A stretch of 64,000 nt of DNA from positions 1,692,848 through 1,756,847 of the forward strand of contig NC_072470.1 in NCBI RefSeq assembly GCF_027596085.1. The letters are read 5' to 3'. Below are positions 24,229 through 34,625 of this stretch, in pieces; position 1 is the stretch's first letter; each line of letters starts with the position of its first letter. This DNA comes from Anoplopoma fimbria. Lineage: Eukaryota; Chordata; Actinopteri; Perciformes; Anoplopomatidae. A program made the position numbers and the translations under genes. Under the pieces are notes generated by a model, which saw only the letters and a program-made list of their open reading frames with translations, ran no database searches and was not told the origin of the DNA.

Positions 24229-24237
24229 CATCAGGAA

Positions 24238-25340
24238 AAACAACAGTAGTAGTACTTTTTTTGTGTGTCATTTAACACTTTTTGTTGTAATGGTGCATGC
24301 TGAATTCACGAGTGCTTATTACTGTATGAAAAAAGTCTCATTCCACTGGTGCATAGAATAAAAGGAAAGAAAGAAGGGACATTTGGTCATACAGCTCAAC
24401 GCTCAAAAACCCCTTAAAAGAAAGAAAAGAACAAATTCTCTCATCAGTTTGAGTGAAATATGAAATGAAATATCACAAAACTAAATAAACTGAGAAAAGC
24501 GCGTTTACCATCATGCACACCAAACTTTTAAAACCTCTTATGTCAATGCAAGACTCAAACAATGCCAATAATTATTATTGTTATTATAATGAATCTAAAG
24601 CAAGTGAACATACATATTAGGTTGTTTTGAATGGAGTTTTGTGTAACACATTAAAGAATGGATGTCAGGTTAGGATCCAGATGTTACACAGTGTACTTTT
24701 GCAGGGAAAACAGTTAAAAGTTTACATTATGTATATGTTTTAGTACTTAACTATTGCATATTATAGTAAATGTTATTTATTTCTAAAGATGGGTACATCA
24801 GCCGTCATTACTTTTGCTTTAAACAAGGATACATCAGGGCCACAGCAGTTAATGGGACATTTCACTTCACTTGCTTTGTAATGCAGCAAGTCAGAGTAAA
24901 ACAATAAAAGATTCTGATCCCTTCTGGCCCAGTTTGGTGCGAAAACCATTAAAGGCTTAACTGGGAGCAGATTGTCAAACAGGAACAGCTGCTTTAAATT
25001 GCAAACATGTAGTTACAGTGCCACCTAGTGGACACTGGAGACAATCACATTGATCAAAAACCACAAGAAATTAAAAATAATGATATTGAATAAATAATAA
25101 ATATGCATGCTAATTCTATTCAATTTAAAGAATTAAAAAAATTAATTTCCCTCATATTTCTAAATATTTACATTAGATTTTATTTACATTTTCTGACAAC
25201 AAAAATACCTATATTTTTTTAAATTAAACTTTCATTTAAAGAGTAAGAAAATACCAATAAAGATAGATTTTTTTTCACATTTTCACAAAAATATTACAAT
25301 AAAACATTAATTTGGAGCGGAGAAGAAAAAGCACTTGAAA
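24238..25340. other. AHR2-AHR1 intergenic spacer
   Basis: About 1.1 kb of AT-rich non-coding DNA between the AHR1 upstream elements and the likely distal end of the AHR2 3' UTR. No gene seen. The short motif gccacctagtgg near 25,021 resembles a dispersed repeat remnant. Confidence 0.55.
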
Positions 25341-25913
25341 CACTTTGTGTGATCAGATCACCTTTAATACGGTGAGCATGAAAAGATTGACTCAAACACT
25401 CAATACACTGTTAGAGGCACAAAATATTGAAGGCAAATTCACAAGATATAATATTTTGAAAAGTTACAAAAACAACATCATAACAAGAGGCTAACATGTA
25501 TATGCTGTGCAGAGAATGTACAAAATATGAAGAAGGCGTGAGTCAGGTTAAGGCAATATGACATTAAAATACACATTACAGGACAATACGTAAATGAACA
25601 AAACAAAAAGAGACAAATATATATATTTATATACAGGTACACAAAGATACTGCAATTTGGAGCCTTGGCCTCCAGGGGATTGAAAAGTATAATAAAGTAC
25701 AAAGGCTTTTTTTTTTTTCATCTAGAAGCAAGCAACAAGATATATTTTATATTTCTATATGAATACTTTTGTGATTGAATTGAAAGCACTCTGGATTTTA
25801 AAGAGGCGTTTAAGGTCCGACACCTCGGAAACAAGAGCTTCATGTTGTACTGAGTCGTTTAAATTCAGCCTGTGTTGAACACAAATCCATCTGTGATGAT
25901 GTTTTTGGGGGGT

Positions 25914-25963
25914 TTTATTTTTGGGGGAATCTGCTGTCGATTGATTACAATTCACTTTTTATT
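25914..25963 (-). terminator. Candidate distal AHR2 polyadenylation signals
   Basis: Two AATAAA hexamers 44 bp apart on the minus strand (25958-25963 and 25914-25919), about 3 kb after the stop. Confidence 0.35.
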
Positions 25964-28737
25964 TTTTATAATTCCTCTGGCTCAATTTTCAAACTGAAGT
26001 GCTTTTGAAAGTAAAGTATGCATCATTTTAAACACTTTTTAACTATATATATATAAGTTTCTTGTATCATTTTTGAGAAAAACAACTTCACTTTCGTGAG
26101 ATCTGCTTTTGTTTGACGGCGTTACCACGACAACAACCAAATAATCTTGATGATTAAATCTGATATACAGCAGATGTTTTTATGAGTCATGCTTGATGAC
26201 ATTTCAAGCCTAAAATTGAAAGTTTTGCACGTTATGTTTTTAAAATTGAGCCAAAGCAATCAAAACAAACTGTAACCCAACCTGGATCCTTTACTACTGG
26301 AGTCAGTGCTCTACTGCATTACCCAGAATGCCTTTCAAAAAGGCACAAGGGGTGTCCCAAATCCATTCTACTTCCTGTTTGAATACTGCTAAAACGGTGT
26401 ACAGTGACGAATATTGTGCAGTATTTGGGACAATGGTGTTCATGTCGACCTCTGAATCGTAATTAAAACTACAAAACATGATTTGTCTCATTAATAAAGT
26501 AATTATGTTCATTGTTTGTCTATAAAATTGACTGATTCTTCTTTTAAAATGTCTAAAATCCAAATATATTCGGTTAGTAACGCCACTTTGAGGTGCGACT
26601 GGAAACTTGGGACATGAACGCAGCACATTTCTAACTAGTGAATGTCAAACCATCTTTAACTACAATCATTCTGTCTTTTCCTGCTGCTTTATGTGCAGAA
26701 ATCGTCTCCTGTGTTCGTGAAACCGTCACAGTTTGGAGTCTTTCCCTTTGGTATCCTGCAGAATTCAACATCACAGATGGCTTCTTTTTGGCGTTTAAGT
26801 CCGCTGTCACTACTTTGGTCTTTTGCAGTTTCTAAAACCGGCTGAAACCTACTTATTCTAGAAGGACTGATCTTTAAAAAAGTACATAAGTGCTGATAAC
26901 TAGTGACAAAGCTATAATCAGATGTCATGGCTCAGTACTGGATGAAGCGACGCTCGTTTCTTGCAGTTTGAGGCTCTCTCATGTTGTTGCTTTTCAATGT
27001 AAGTGCTGATTTGTGTTGTTTGTTAAAAATAAACAGACAATCAAAAAGAGGTCAATTAAAAAGGCACTTGTGAAGTGTTCATTTTTTCCATTTTTTTTCC
27101 TCATAAAAAAAAAATACAATAGCTGCCTTTAAACCGTTTTTACTTCTGTGTTTTTTCGCTGCCGGACGTTTTCGTCGACGCTCCCGATCCGAGCAAGAAC
27201 GACGATAAATTAATCACAAAGACGGAAACAGGAAAGAGGAAGAGGACGGAGAAACGAAGAAAGGGTCCTCTCTCAGATCAGTATCTAACGCGGAGACTGA
27301 TTCACATCCTGGTCGTTCATTTTCAGGTTGACTTTCATGTTTGGATAAAAAAAGAAAACTGGTTTTAAAATCAATCTTAAGGCAGTGTCCTTAACTTTGA
27401 CTCTCAGTCAGGGCATATTTAAAACACTCTCTTTAACGATTAGTAATTTAAGTTCTATTAAAGTAAGACATAATCTGGAGGATAAAGCTCTTGTTTTTGT
27501 GGATTATTTCTCCTCACTACGCTTTGGCAAACACTTTAAAGGAATAGTGCAAAAACAATCTCACAACCTGGCTCTGTGAAGTTTAAGGCGAGGGCGAGTT
27601 TGGTTTAAATCAAATATCTAATTTCCACTACACCTTTTTCTTTTTTTGCTAATATTCCCGGTGGAAATGTTTTTGTATTTCAACAGACTAAGGCACTTTC
27701 TGTATTTTTTCTTTCTCCCTACAACAGGAAAACAACAACACAGGAATATTAAAGAACAAAGAATATCTGGCTCAGTGTTAAAGCTCTGACTGAATGCTTT
27801 TTAAAATATATAGAAAAGAAGGCACTAACTAAGAAGATGTTTCCACTGAATCATTTTGTTGTGCGTTTTCTTTTTTAATACCCTGCCTGCAAAGCAAATC
27901 AAAAATTCAAAGAGTTGAAATGAAAGTAAATCAAGACGCTTTTTTCAAAAGGACAAAACAGCAACAACAAAAAAAAACAAATAAAGTAGATATATATTTT
28001 ATCCTTCTGAGCGCTCAAATAGAAAACAGGTTTAGGGAGTATGGCGTTTGTGCGTAGGAGGCAGCGGAGGATCGTTTCTCTTTTCAGGTCAAACATTCAG
28101 ATTTCACCAAACCTGCTGAGCCGTTTCTCTTGTTTGTAAAATATTTCACTTTTCAAGACATCCGTCGAGGAGATCCAGGACATTAAATGATGCATTTTCC
28201 TCTGAAGCACTTTTGCAGGTCCTCTTAACATCAAACATCTTCTTCCAATCCATCATGTTCCACACACACTACCTTCATACGTCAGAGGAGGCCGATTAAC
28301 GACCACGACTGACCCAAACGTATCTCTGTGAATATGTCAGAAATCATAAATCTGCAGGTGGGTTTGTCTCTGAAGCGTTAACTAAAAAATAGTTGCAGAG
28401 GGTGTTTTCTGCTCTGCGGCCACAGGGGGCAGTAATGAGCACATTGAGTCAAAGAAGATGCTCCATTACGTACTTGGACACACACAAAGTTAGATTTGTG
28501 TGTTAGTACAGTATGTGGGAAGAGGAAAGACTTCAGGGATGAGGACTAAGGCGCTGACCTCCGATAGAGAGCAGCACAGACGAACTTCCATCCATCAACG
28601 TTCTCCTGTTCACGTTTCTCCAGCTTGATCGCGATTGCAAAACATCCGTTTTTTTGGTTTTTGTTTAGTATAATCCATCCAGCTCCAAAGAGGGAATTCA
28701 TGCTTTTTTCTTTGATAGAAAACAAACTCCACACAGA

Positions 28738-28743
28738 TTTATT
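28738..28743 (-). terminator. Candidate proximal AHR2 polyadenylation signal
   Basis: AATAAA on the minus strand about 220 nt after the stop codon. Use is untested. Confidence 0.3.
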
Positions 28744-28961
28744 TTTCCTCCTCACAGAGCAGACATCCTGAACCAAAGAGCCTCCATCACTGTTTCCTGA
28801 TAAGAAGAGAAAAGAGCAAAGAGAGGCGTCCTGCTGGGTCTGCTCGTCCTCCTCCAACACTTCTGTTCTTCAGTCTGATCCACTTTCACGTTTCGAGACA
28901 CGAGTCTTTCTGTTTCCTTTTTAAACTTTCGTTTCAGTCCAGAAGTCACAGCGGCTGATTC

Positions 28962-29048
28962 CTATTGGTTCGCTGAGTAGTAGGCGTTCCCGTTGGGCAG
29001 CGAGGAGAAAGGGAAGCCTCCGTTACCGACCACTGGACGGCTGTTGAT
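28962..29048 (-). CDS. ahr2: AHR2 exon 11 (C-terminus and stop)
   Basis: Encodes [20 protein letters not shown] then NAYYSANQ and TAG (+ strand cta at 28962-28964). The frame follows exon 10 without a split codon. The acceptor is CTGATTAG. Confidence 0.9.
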   Translation of the reverse strand: MNSRPVVGNGGFPFSSLPNGNAYYSANQ

Positions 29049-32000
29049 CTAATCAGGAGAGACAAAGATTCATTTCTTTATCTATTCATTTCTTTACACA
29101 TTTTAAGATTAATCACAAATACCTTGGAGCTTCAATCTACTTTAATTTAAGTAAAAAAAATCAGAGATAATATGTGAAATAAATGCTTAAAAGTAAATTA
29201 TATGTGAGGAAAATCTCAAGTACTGCACTTAAAGACATTTTTCAGGTACTTTACACTCTTTTTGGAGACAAATACTGTTGTTTTTCCTTCACTAAATTTA
29301 TTTTTCATTTTAGTTTCTTTGCGGGTTTAGAAAATGCATCAAACAAAGCGTAATAGTTGGAACATTTTATGAAATTAAATTAAATTAAAATGGATTATTT
29401 AAATGGATTAAAGACAATTCAATTGGTCCTTTTAAATAAAAAGGAGTCTTCTTTAGGAGTGATGTCATCGACTTACCTGCGTCTGCTCACTGAAGTTCAG
29501 GTACGGCTGCTGCTGCATCAGAAGGCCGTCCGGGTCGAGAGCAGCCGGCATCAGGCAGGACAGCGCCGCCTCGTCGGGATTCAGGATCGCCGTCATCCCC
29601 GGCACCGCCGTCATCCCCGGCACGGCGCCCCCTCTGGGCAGACCCTGGTAGAAGCAGGAGGGCTTGGAGGGGATCGGGTTGCCGGCGGGGTTCAGTCGCT
29701 GGCTGAGGTGGACTCCGTTCGTGGGGGCGTTCCTGAACATACAGCTGCTCGGGGGGGCTGGAGGCGGCGGCTCAGCAACCTGCTGCACAGGAAACGGTAC
29801 GTTTGGAGTCTCTGGAGTCCTGAACATCGGACCGCCGTTGATGGCGTGCAGAGGATTCCTCTGAAATCCTGCGGTTTGGTTGAGGTGGGCGCCCATCTGT
29901 TCGGGTCCACCTGAGATCAGCTGCTGCTCCAGAGACCACGTCTGTCTCTGATTGCCGTTGTTTTGTGTCTTAAGTGCAAAGCGGCCCTGAACGCAGCTCA
30001 ACGAGGAATCCGCGGTGAAACTTGAAATATTTTGGGTGTACGTTTCTACAAAGCTGTCTGCTTGGTTTGAGTTGGAGGTCGAGGACGAGTTCCACTGGTT
30101 TCCCTGAAAGTTGAACACGGGAGTTAACTGTCTTTTGGCGCTTTGGTCCTGGAGGCCGGTCGGTACGTTCGGCGTTCTCATCTGCAGGTGGCTCTGCAGT
30201 GGTTGAGCCGTTTGGTTTGGGAGAATCTGATTGGTTGAAGGTTGTCTGAGCGAGAACGCTCCGCGGTTGTTGTCCTTGGCGGCGACTTGCAGGGTTCTGA
30301 GTTGGTTCTGTGTTTGAGCCGCCATGGAGGGGTTGAAGATAACTGGAGTGGTTCCCAGTGGGAGACCGACAGAAGTGGTCTGCTGAAGGGTCGGACCGTT
30401 GAAACCCAGCTGAGGGAGATCCATGTGGGTCAGTTTCATGTTCCCCAGGACTGGAGGTACTTGTCCCGCCACCATCTGCCCTCCGTTTGGTATCAGCAGG
30501 TTCTGGGGCTCCGGGGGCCAAACGAAGTTCTGCTCCTGCTCAGGGATCTGGTTCTGGAGATCCAAAGCAGGAAGGCAGTCCGGTATGTCGTCCAGCTGAT
30601 CCGGCAGCTTGAGCCCGCCCTCCCTCTGCAGCTGCTCCTCCACGTAGGTCAGGATGTCGTTGCTGAGGATGTCGTCCAGGTTGTCGTTCATCTCGAAGCT
30701 GCTGCTGCTCATCTTCAGCAGCGTGCTCTCCCAGCTCTTCAGCTCCTCGGGCCCGACGTCCAGGGTATCGCTGATGTCGTTCTCCCCGAGGATCTGCTGC
30801 AGGGTCTCCAACATGTCCTGCACCGTGGCCTCGGACTTCACCAGGCTCCCCACGGCCGGTTTGGGGAGCTCCCACATGTCTCCGGGAACGTTGACGGTGG
30901 CGTGGGATTCCTTGAAGGCGGCGTCGTTGAGGGTGTTGAGGGCGTTGCTCTTGTTGTGGTCACAGTAGAGAGACTGGTCCTGACTCAGCATGCAGCCCAG
31001 CATGGACTCGCGGCTGACGGTGTAATCGTCCAGCTTCCTCTGCTTGGGGGCGGAGCAAGGGTCGGGGGTGTCGATGGTCGGAGCGATGTCGTAAAGCATG
31101 GCCTCCCCAGTGGTGAAGTTGAACGGCAACTGCAGCCGACGGAGGCGTAGCTGCTCCTCCCCTTCTTCATTTCTAGGGCGAAAAAACAACAAAAACAAGG
31201 ATAAGTTGTCGCTCCGTCACAAAAGAAACACCACCCAGCTGGTTTTTGACTCACATCAAAGCTCTCTGCCGGGCCACGATGAAGTCCGGCTTCCCCGCTT
31301 TAAAGACCAGCCTGGCGTTGGCCTGGACCCAGATCCACAACCCGGTTTTGGAGAGAAGCCTGAAGACGGTGAAGCCGCTTTCTCCGGTTTTCATCACTGA
31401 ACACGACACAGAAAGAGTCGGACGTATCGTCAATATATAACACACCTAGAAATAGTCAATGCATCTTATGCACAATGAAACACTCGGAAACATTCTATCT
31501 TTTCATGGAGCTGCAACGAACAATAACTTGGTGACTTACTTCTCACGTGGTTGTCGGCGCAGTACATCATGTCTGCAGCGTGGATGAAGTTGTATCCTGA
31601 ACCTTTCATGCAGAGCTCCACTTCATTGTAACCCAGAACCATCTTCCCTCTGTAGAAATAGAAACAATTTCCATGTTATAAATAAATGTGTAATAAGTGT
31701 AATAAATAAATATTTATGGGTTATTTTTATGATTCTTTTTGCTTTAGAGAAGCAGACTAGTTACAGAAATGTATCGGAAATACTAAATAAATCTGTTTTC
31801 TTTTGAGTTATAATTATTCTATATGTCAAACATTGATAGTTTTGTTCCAAAAATCTGAGAAAATCTAAAATTTATATGCTCTAAAAATCTGTACTTTTTA
31901 GGTACTTTATACACTTTCTGGAGAAATATTGTTCTTTTCCTTCACTAAATACATTTTATTTGCAGGTTCAGATTTTTACTAGGAAATAAAATGAACTAAT

Positions 32001-32094
32001 AAATATTGTTTTGACAGTTTGTTCATTTCATGAGGAGACAATACAAACATCTCCATAGTGATTAAACCTCACAGATCTTAATCAACACCCTGTG

Positions 32095-32180
<86 letters not shown>

Positions 32181-33685
32181 TGTGTGTGTGTGTGTGTACC
32201 TGGTGTCGATGCCCATGGGGGTGAAGTCCAGCTTGTGTTTGGTGTTGAAGATCAGCGTCTTGGTGCGGATCTCCAGGATGGACGGCGTCTGCATCTGCGT
32301 GGCGATGGAGAACAGAGCGAGCTGCGGAGGAATCAACGTCCCGTCCTCCGACACACGGCTCTGTCCGTGGATGAACTTCAGGCGGCCGCGGAAGTTCAGG
32401 GCCTTGAGACAAAAACACACACACAAACACAGCGACCTCTGACCTTTAAACATTTGTTTTTTTTGTTTTCTGCCAGAGAAAGTGATCTTTTAAAGTGTGT
32501 TTTTTTTACCAGGAAGCCGGAGGAGTTGTCCAGCAGGCAGCGGAAACGGCAGCAGAAGTTTCTCTCCAGGAAGGACGAGTTCTCTGGAGGGACGGCCTGG
32601 GGGTCATAGGTCATCACGTTGCTGCTGACCTCCGCCGAGCTCTGATCAACTGCAGAAATGACAAAATATTTCACATTTACTTCCATCTAATGTTGTTAAT
32701 CAGTGCTGCGATCATCATAACAGACAGCAAGATGAACCAGTTATTGTCTATATTTAGAAAGATCTTCGCAAGCAAAAAGAAAACATGATACAATAAGGAT
32801 CCTCGTACGTATTTGTAGTAAAAACATTTTCAAATGTAAATCTGGTGAGATAGAATATTTATTTCTATTTGTGCATGCTTATCAAACATGCATAAAGTAA
32901 ACCCACCCATATTTAAGAACTTCTTTTATTTTTTGCATTTATTTATTTTGTCCTTATGTTCTACTAAAAACAATAAAAAGCTGCAGGTATGTCTTGTATT
33001 TACAGAATATTTTGGAGGATAAGTTCCTGTAACTTTTACTGCGTTGCTCAGGTGTAAAACATCATATATTATATCATATATTATTGTCGTTGTTGCTCAC
33101 TGAGAAGCTCCGTGTCGCCGTCCTGCTGGCTGGTATTCGGGTTGAGAGCGAAGTGAAGCTGCCGTCTGAAGAGAGCTCGGTCGTCTGTGTGGATCAACTC
33201 AAAGACGCTCTGGTGGACGACGTCCGACTGCAAACAGAGAAACAAAACGGTATTTATTTATGTTTTTAGAATTGAATTACAGATATGTGGAAGGTATTTT
33301 TAGTTTTTGTGACTAAATACTAATTAAATAAACAATCTTTCCTTCTTTTTCCTTCTTTTTTAGACAAAGTAAACAAACTAAATCTGTAAAAAACATAAAT
33401 AAAACAGTCGATACAGCAGCATTTTCTTTGTTTTTTAGTGGGTAGAATAACCCTCTGGTGCTCACAAATCCTGACTTCAGGGTGTCTTTGAACTCAACAA
33501 AGCCCGCTGAGCAGCTTGAAGCCATTTTTCAGCACCACTGACAAAGGAGGGCTTAGTGTCAGGGTTAGTTTGATTCACAGAGAGAAAGACGAGAGGTGTG
33601 GTCCGCTCAGCGCCTCGGCCCTTCAGCACAACGCTGGCATTCATTCACTCGACTCGCCGTGTCACGGCCGACACGTCGTCCTCAC

Positions 33686-33728
<43 letters not shown>

Positions 33729-34625
33729 ACATCATTGCTCTTGAACGCAGCTGGCCAAAACAAACATTAGAAAGTACTGGGGCTCTGCAACAAAACGCTC
33801 CTCAAGGATTACTAACTCATATTTGTCTTTTAATGATCCACTTTATTGTGAAAGGGTGTCTACTGTAGTTCTATCAAAACGTGTACTGATACGACTGTGT
33901 GTACTTATTAAGATTAATAAGGCGTCACATGTCTGCTCGTTAATATGCAAAGTATCAATGCTGTATCAATAAAGGGTTTCCCGGTGATAAAAAGACAACG
34001 GTTCTTATATGCAAAATGTTCTATTGACAGTTAATTAGTACAAGAATTGTTATCTTCTTTTAAATGTGCTTATTATATTTTAAAATTGGAATACTTGATA
34101 TCTCATTTTCATTCACTGTGTGTATCAAAACAAGTTTAAATGAAGACATTTTATTTGTATGTTCTTAATCATTTTAATGGTAGTTTTTTTAGAAGGACAT
34201 TCTAAGTGAACTTTATTCTTCTTCTACTATTATTGATTATGAGCTCATGCTTCTGGTTTTACCTGGTGGAAGCCCAGGAAGTCCTGGATGGTGGGGGAGG
34301 TGTAGAAGATGTAGCCTTCAGCCGTCACCACCAACACGAAGCCGTTCAGCGCCTGAAACACCAAAAAATAAAACAAAACTTCACTCAGAGCTTAACGTTG
34401 TTTTTCCTCTTCAACACCAAAAACATCTCTCCGGTGTTACCTGAAGCAGCAGGTCGCCCTCACTGAAGCCGACTCCGTCGATGGAGGTCACCTGTGTGGA
34501 GGAGGCGGCGGTGGAAGAGGAGGTGGAGGTGGAGGTGGACGGAGTCAGCGCGTTCGAAACGTTTCCGAACATGAGGCTCCGCTCGCTGGAATAGCTGGAG
34601 CCGTTCTGGCCTTTCTTCATGGTGG
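28962..34625 (-). CDS. ahr2: Aryl hydrocarbon receptor 2 (AHR2), exons 3-11, 5' end not in window
   Basis: Second bHLH-PAS dioxin receptor, ARNT partner and, in fish generally, the main mediator of dioxin response. Exons seen are 34441-34625, 34263-34352, 33101-33227, 32510-32649, 32200-32402, 31540-31649, 31255-31396, 29477-31172 and 28962-29048. They total 2,780 nt, leaving exactly the one-base phase that exon 2 supplies in AHR1. With a normal bHLH exon pair the protein would be about 1,000 residues. AHR2 identity rests on [13 protein letters not shown] and [19 protein letters not shown] after PAS-B, the long exon 10 and the absence of strong Gln-rich repeats. PAS-A and PAS-B are intact with no stops or frameshifts. 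Exons 1-2 (start codon, basic helix-loop-helix) were not found up to 64,000. Confidence 0.94.
29236..29330 (+). repeat. Dispersed repeat fragment, related to 31,885-31,965
   Basis: Shares caggtactttacactcttttt-like and ccttcactaaatttattttt-like blocks, in the same order, with intron 7 of AHR2. It resembles a widespread teleost element I recall. Lies in AHR2 intron 10 (29,049-29,476). Confidence 0.5.
29477..31172 (-). CDS. ahr2: AHR2 exon 10 (transactivation domain)
   Basis: 1,696 bp. It starts [19 protein letters not shown] and [19 protein letters not shown], followed by an acidic region ([40 protein letters not shown]), then a long Asn/Gln/Pro/Ser-rich tail. Near its end [16 protein letters not shown] reflects an 18-bp tandem duplication. 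It ends FSEQTQ at a GTAAGT donor. The long + strand open frame inside it (30,242-31,150) is a shadow. Confidence 0.96.
29588..29623 (-). repeat. 18-bp coding tandem duplication in AHR2 exon 10
   Basis: The unit cgccgtcatccccggcac occurs twice back to back (29588-29605, 29606-29623). It encodes a repeated VPGMTA in the activation domain and stays in frame. Confidence 0.97.
31255..31396 (-). CDS. ahr2: AHR2 exon 9 (PAS-B C-terminal half)
   Basis: Encodes [39 protein letters not shown] and IVARQRAL. The Ala of IVARQ occupies the mouse Ala375 position. It is 142 bp, acceptor TTCAG, donor AT|GTGAGT. Confidence 0.97.
31540..31649 (-). CDS. ahr2: AHR2 exon 8 (PAS-B)
   Basis: Encodes [36 protein letters not shown]. 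The LXCXE motif kept in AHR1 reads MYCAD here. It is 110 bp, acceptor CTACAG, donor A|GTAAGT. Confidence 0.96.
31968..32094 (+). repeat. Inverted duplicate A (partner at 43,983-44,100)
   Basis: About 125 bp including gtttgttcatttcatgagga and ctccatagtgattaaacctc, followed by a TG tract. It is roughly nine-tenths identical by eye to the reverse complement of 43,983-44,100, which also borders a CA tract on the equivalent side. Confidence 0.9.
32095..32197. repeat. (TG)n microsatellite abutting the AHR2 exon 7 donor
   Basis: About 103 bp of nearly pure TG (two GA interruptions) on the + strand, so CA in the AHR2 transcript, starting at the fourth intronic base of intron 7. Confidence 0.98.
32200..32402 (-). 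CDS. ahr2: AHR2 exon 7 (PAS-B start), flanked by UG and CA repeats
   Basis: Encodes [20 protein letters not shown], then [20 protein letters not shown] and [16 protein letters not shown]. It is 203 bp, so skipping would shift the frame. The donor is AG|GTACACACAC and runs straight into a CA array. The 3' splice site is preceded by a TG-rich tract (32,403-32,431). Confidence 0.95.
32510..32649 (-). CDS. ahr2: AHR2 exon 6 (inter-PAS linker)
   Basis: Encodes [40 protein letters not shown] and NSSGFL. It is 140 bp, acceptor CTGCAG, donor CTG|GTAAAA. Confidence 0.96.
33101..33227 (-). CDS. ahr2: AHR2 exon 5 (PAS-A)
   Basis: Encodes [20 protein letters not shown] then [20 protein letters not shown]. 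It is 127 bp, the same as AHR1. Acceptor TTGCAG, donor A|GTGAGC. Confidence 0.96.
33689..33726. repeat. (TG)n microsatellite, 38 bp
   Basis: Pure TG repeat in AHR2 intron 4. Confidence 0.97.
34263..34352 (-). CDS. ahr2: AHR2 exon 4 (PAS-A)
   Basis: Encodes [19 protein letters not shown] then [11 protein letters not shown]. It is 90 bp, the same as AHR1 exon 4. Acceptor TTTCAG, donor CAG|GTAAAA. Confidence 0.97.
34441..34625 (-). CDS. ahr2: AHR2 exon 3 (Ser/Thr-rich linker into PAS-A)
   Basis: Encodes (A)[17 protein letters not shown], then a low-complexity [16 protein letters not shown] tract, then [14 protein letters not shown]. It is 185 bp, 75 bp longer than AHR1 exon 3. The acceptor is CTGCAG at 34626-34631. 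The exon opens CCACCATGA, a near-ideal Kozak context for an internal methionine. The donor is CAG|GTAAC. Confidence 0.9.

Larger units (their letters stand above)
25341..28961 (-). other. ahr2: Probable AHR2 3' UTR
   Basis: Non-coding after the AHR2 stop. Candidate polyadenylation signals on the minus strand are AATAAA at 28738-28743 (about 220 nt after the stop), 25958-25963 and 25914-25919, and ATTAAA near 25,362. The proximal and distal groups could give short and long 3' UTRs. No exon was recognised. Extent is inferred. Confidence 0.45.
31650..32199 (-). other. ahr2: AHR2 intron 7 with repeat-derived sequence
   Basis: 550 bp. The left part (about 31,885-32,020) resembles a dispersed teleost element (ggtactttatacactttctg, then ccttcactaaatacatttta), a related copy of which is at about 29,236-29,330. 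The right part is the inverted partner of 43,836-44,100 plus the TG tract. Confidence 0.7.
32650..34262 (-). other. ahr2: AHR2 introns 4 and 5
   Basis: Non-coding apart from exon 5 (33101-33227). A pure TG tract is at 33689-33726. No other exon or RNA was recognised. Confidence 0.75.

Noticed and set aside
23801..24271. 156-codon Arg/Glu-rich frame and its antisense Leu/Ser frame
   Set aside because: Translation of the CT/GA minisatellite upstream of AHR1, not a protein.
28415..28432. CTCF-like motif (ccacagggggcag)
   Set aside because: One base short of the usual core spacing; too weak to list as an insulator without binding data.
29390..29914. 174-codon plus-strand open frame
   Set aside because: Overlaps the end of AHR2 exon 10 antisense; shadow frame.
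30242..31150. 302-codon plus-strand open frame
   Set aside because: Lies wholly inside AHR2 exon 10 on the opposite strand. It is a shadow of the coding sequence with Val/Leu/Gln bias and no domain.
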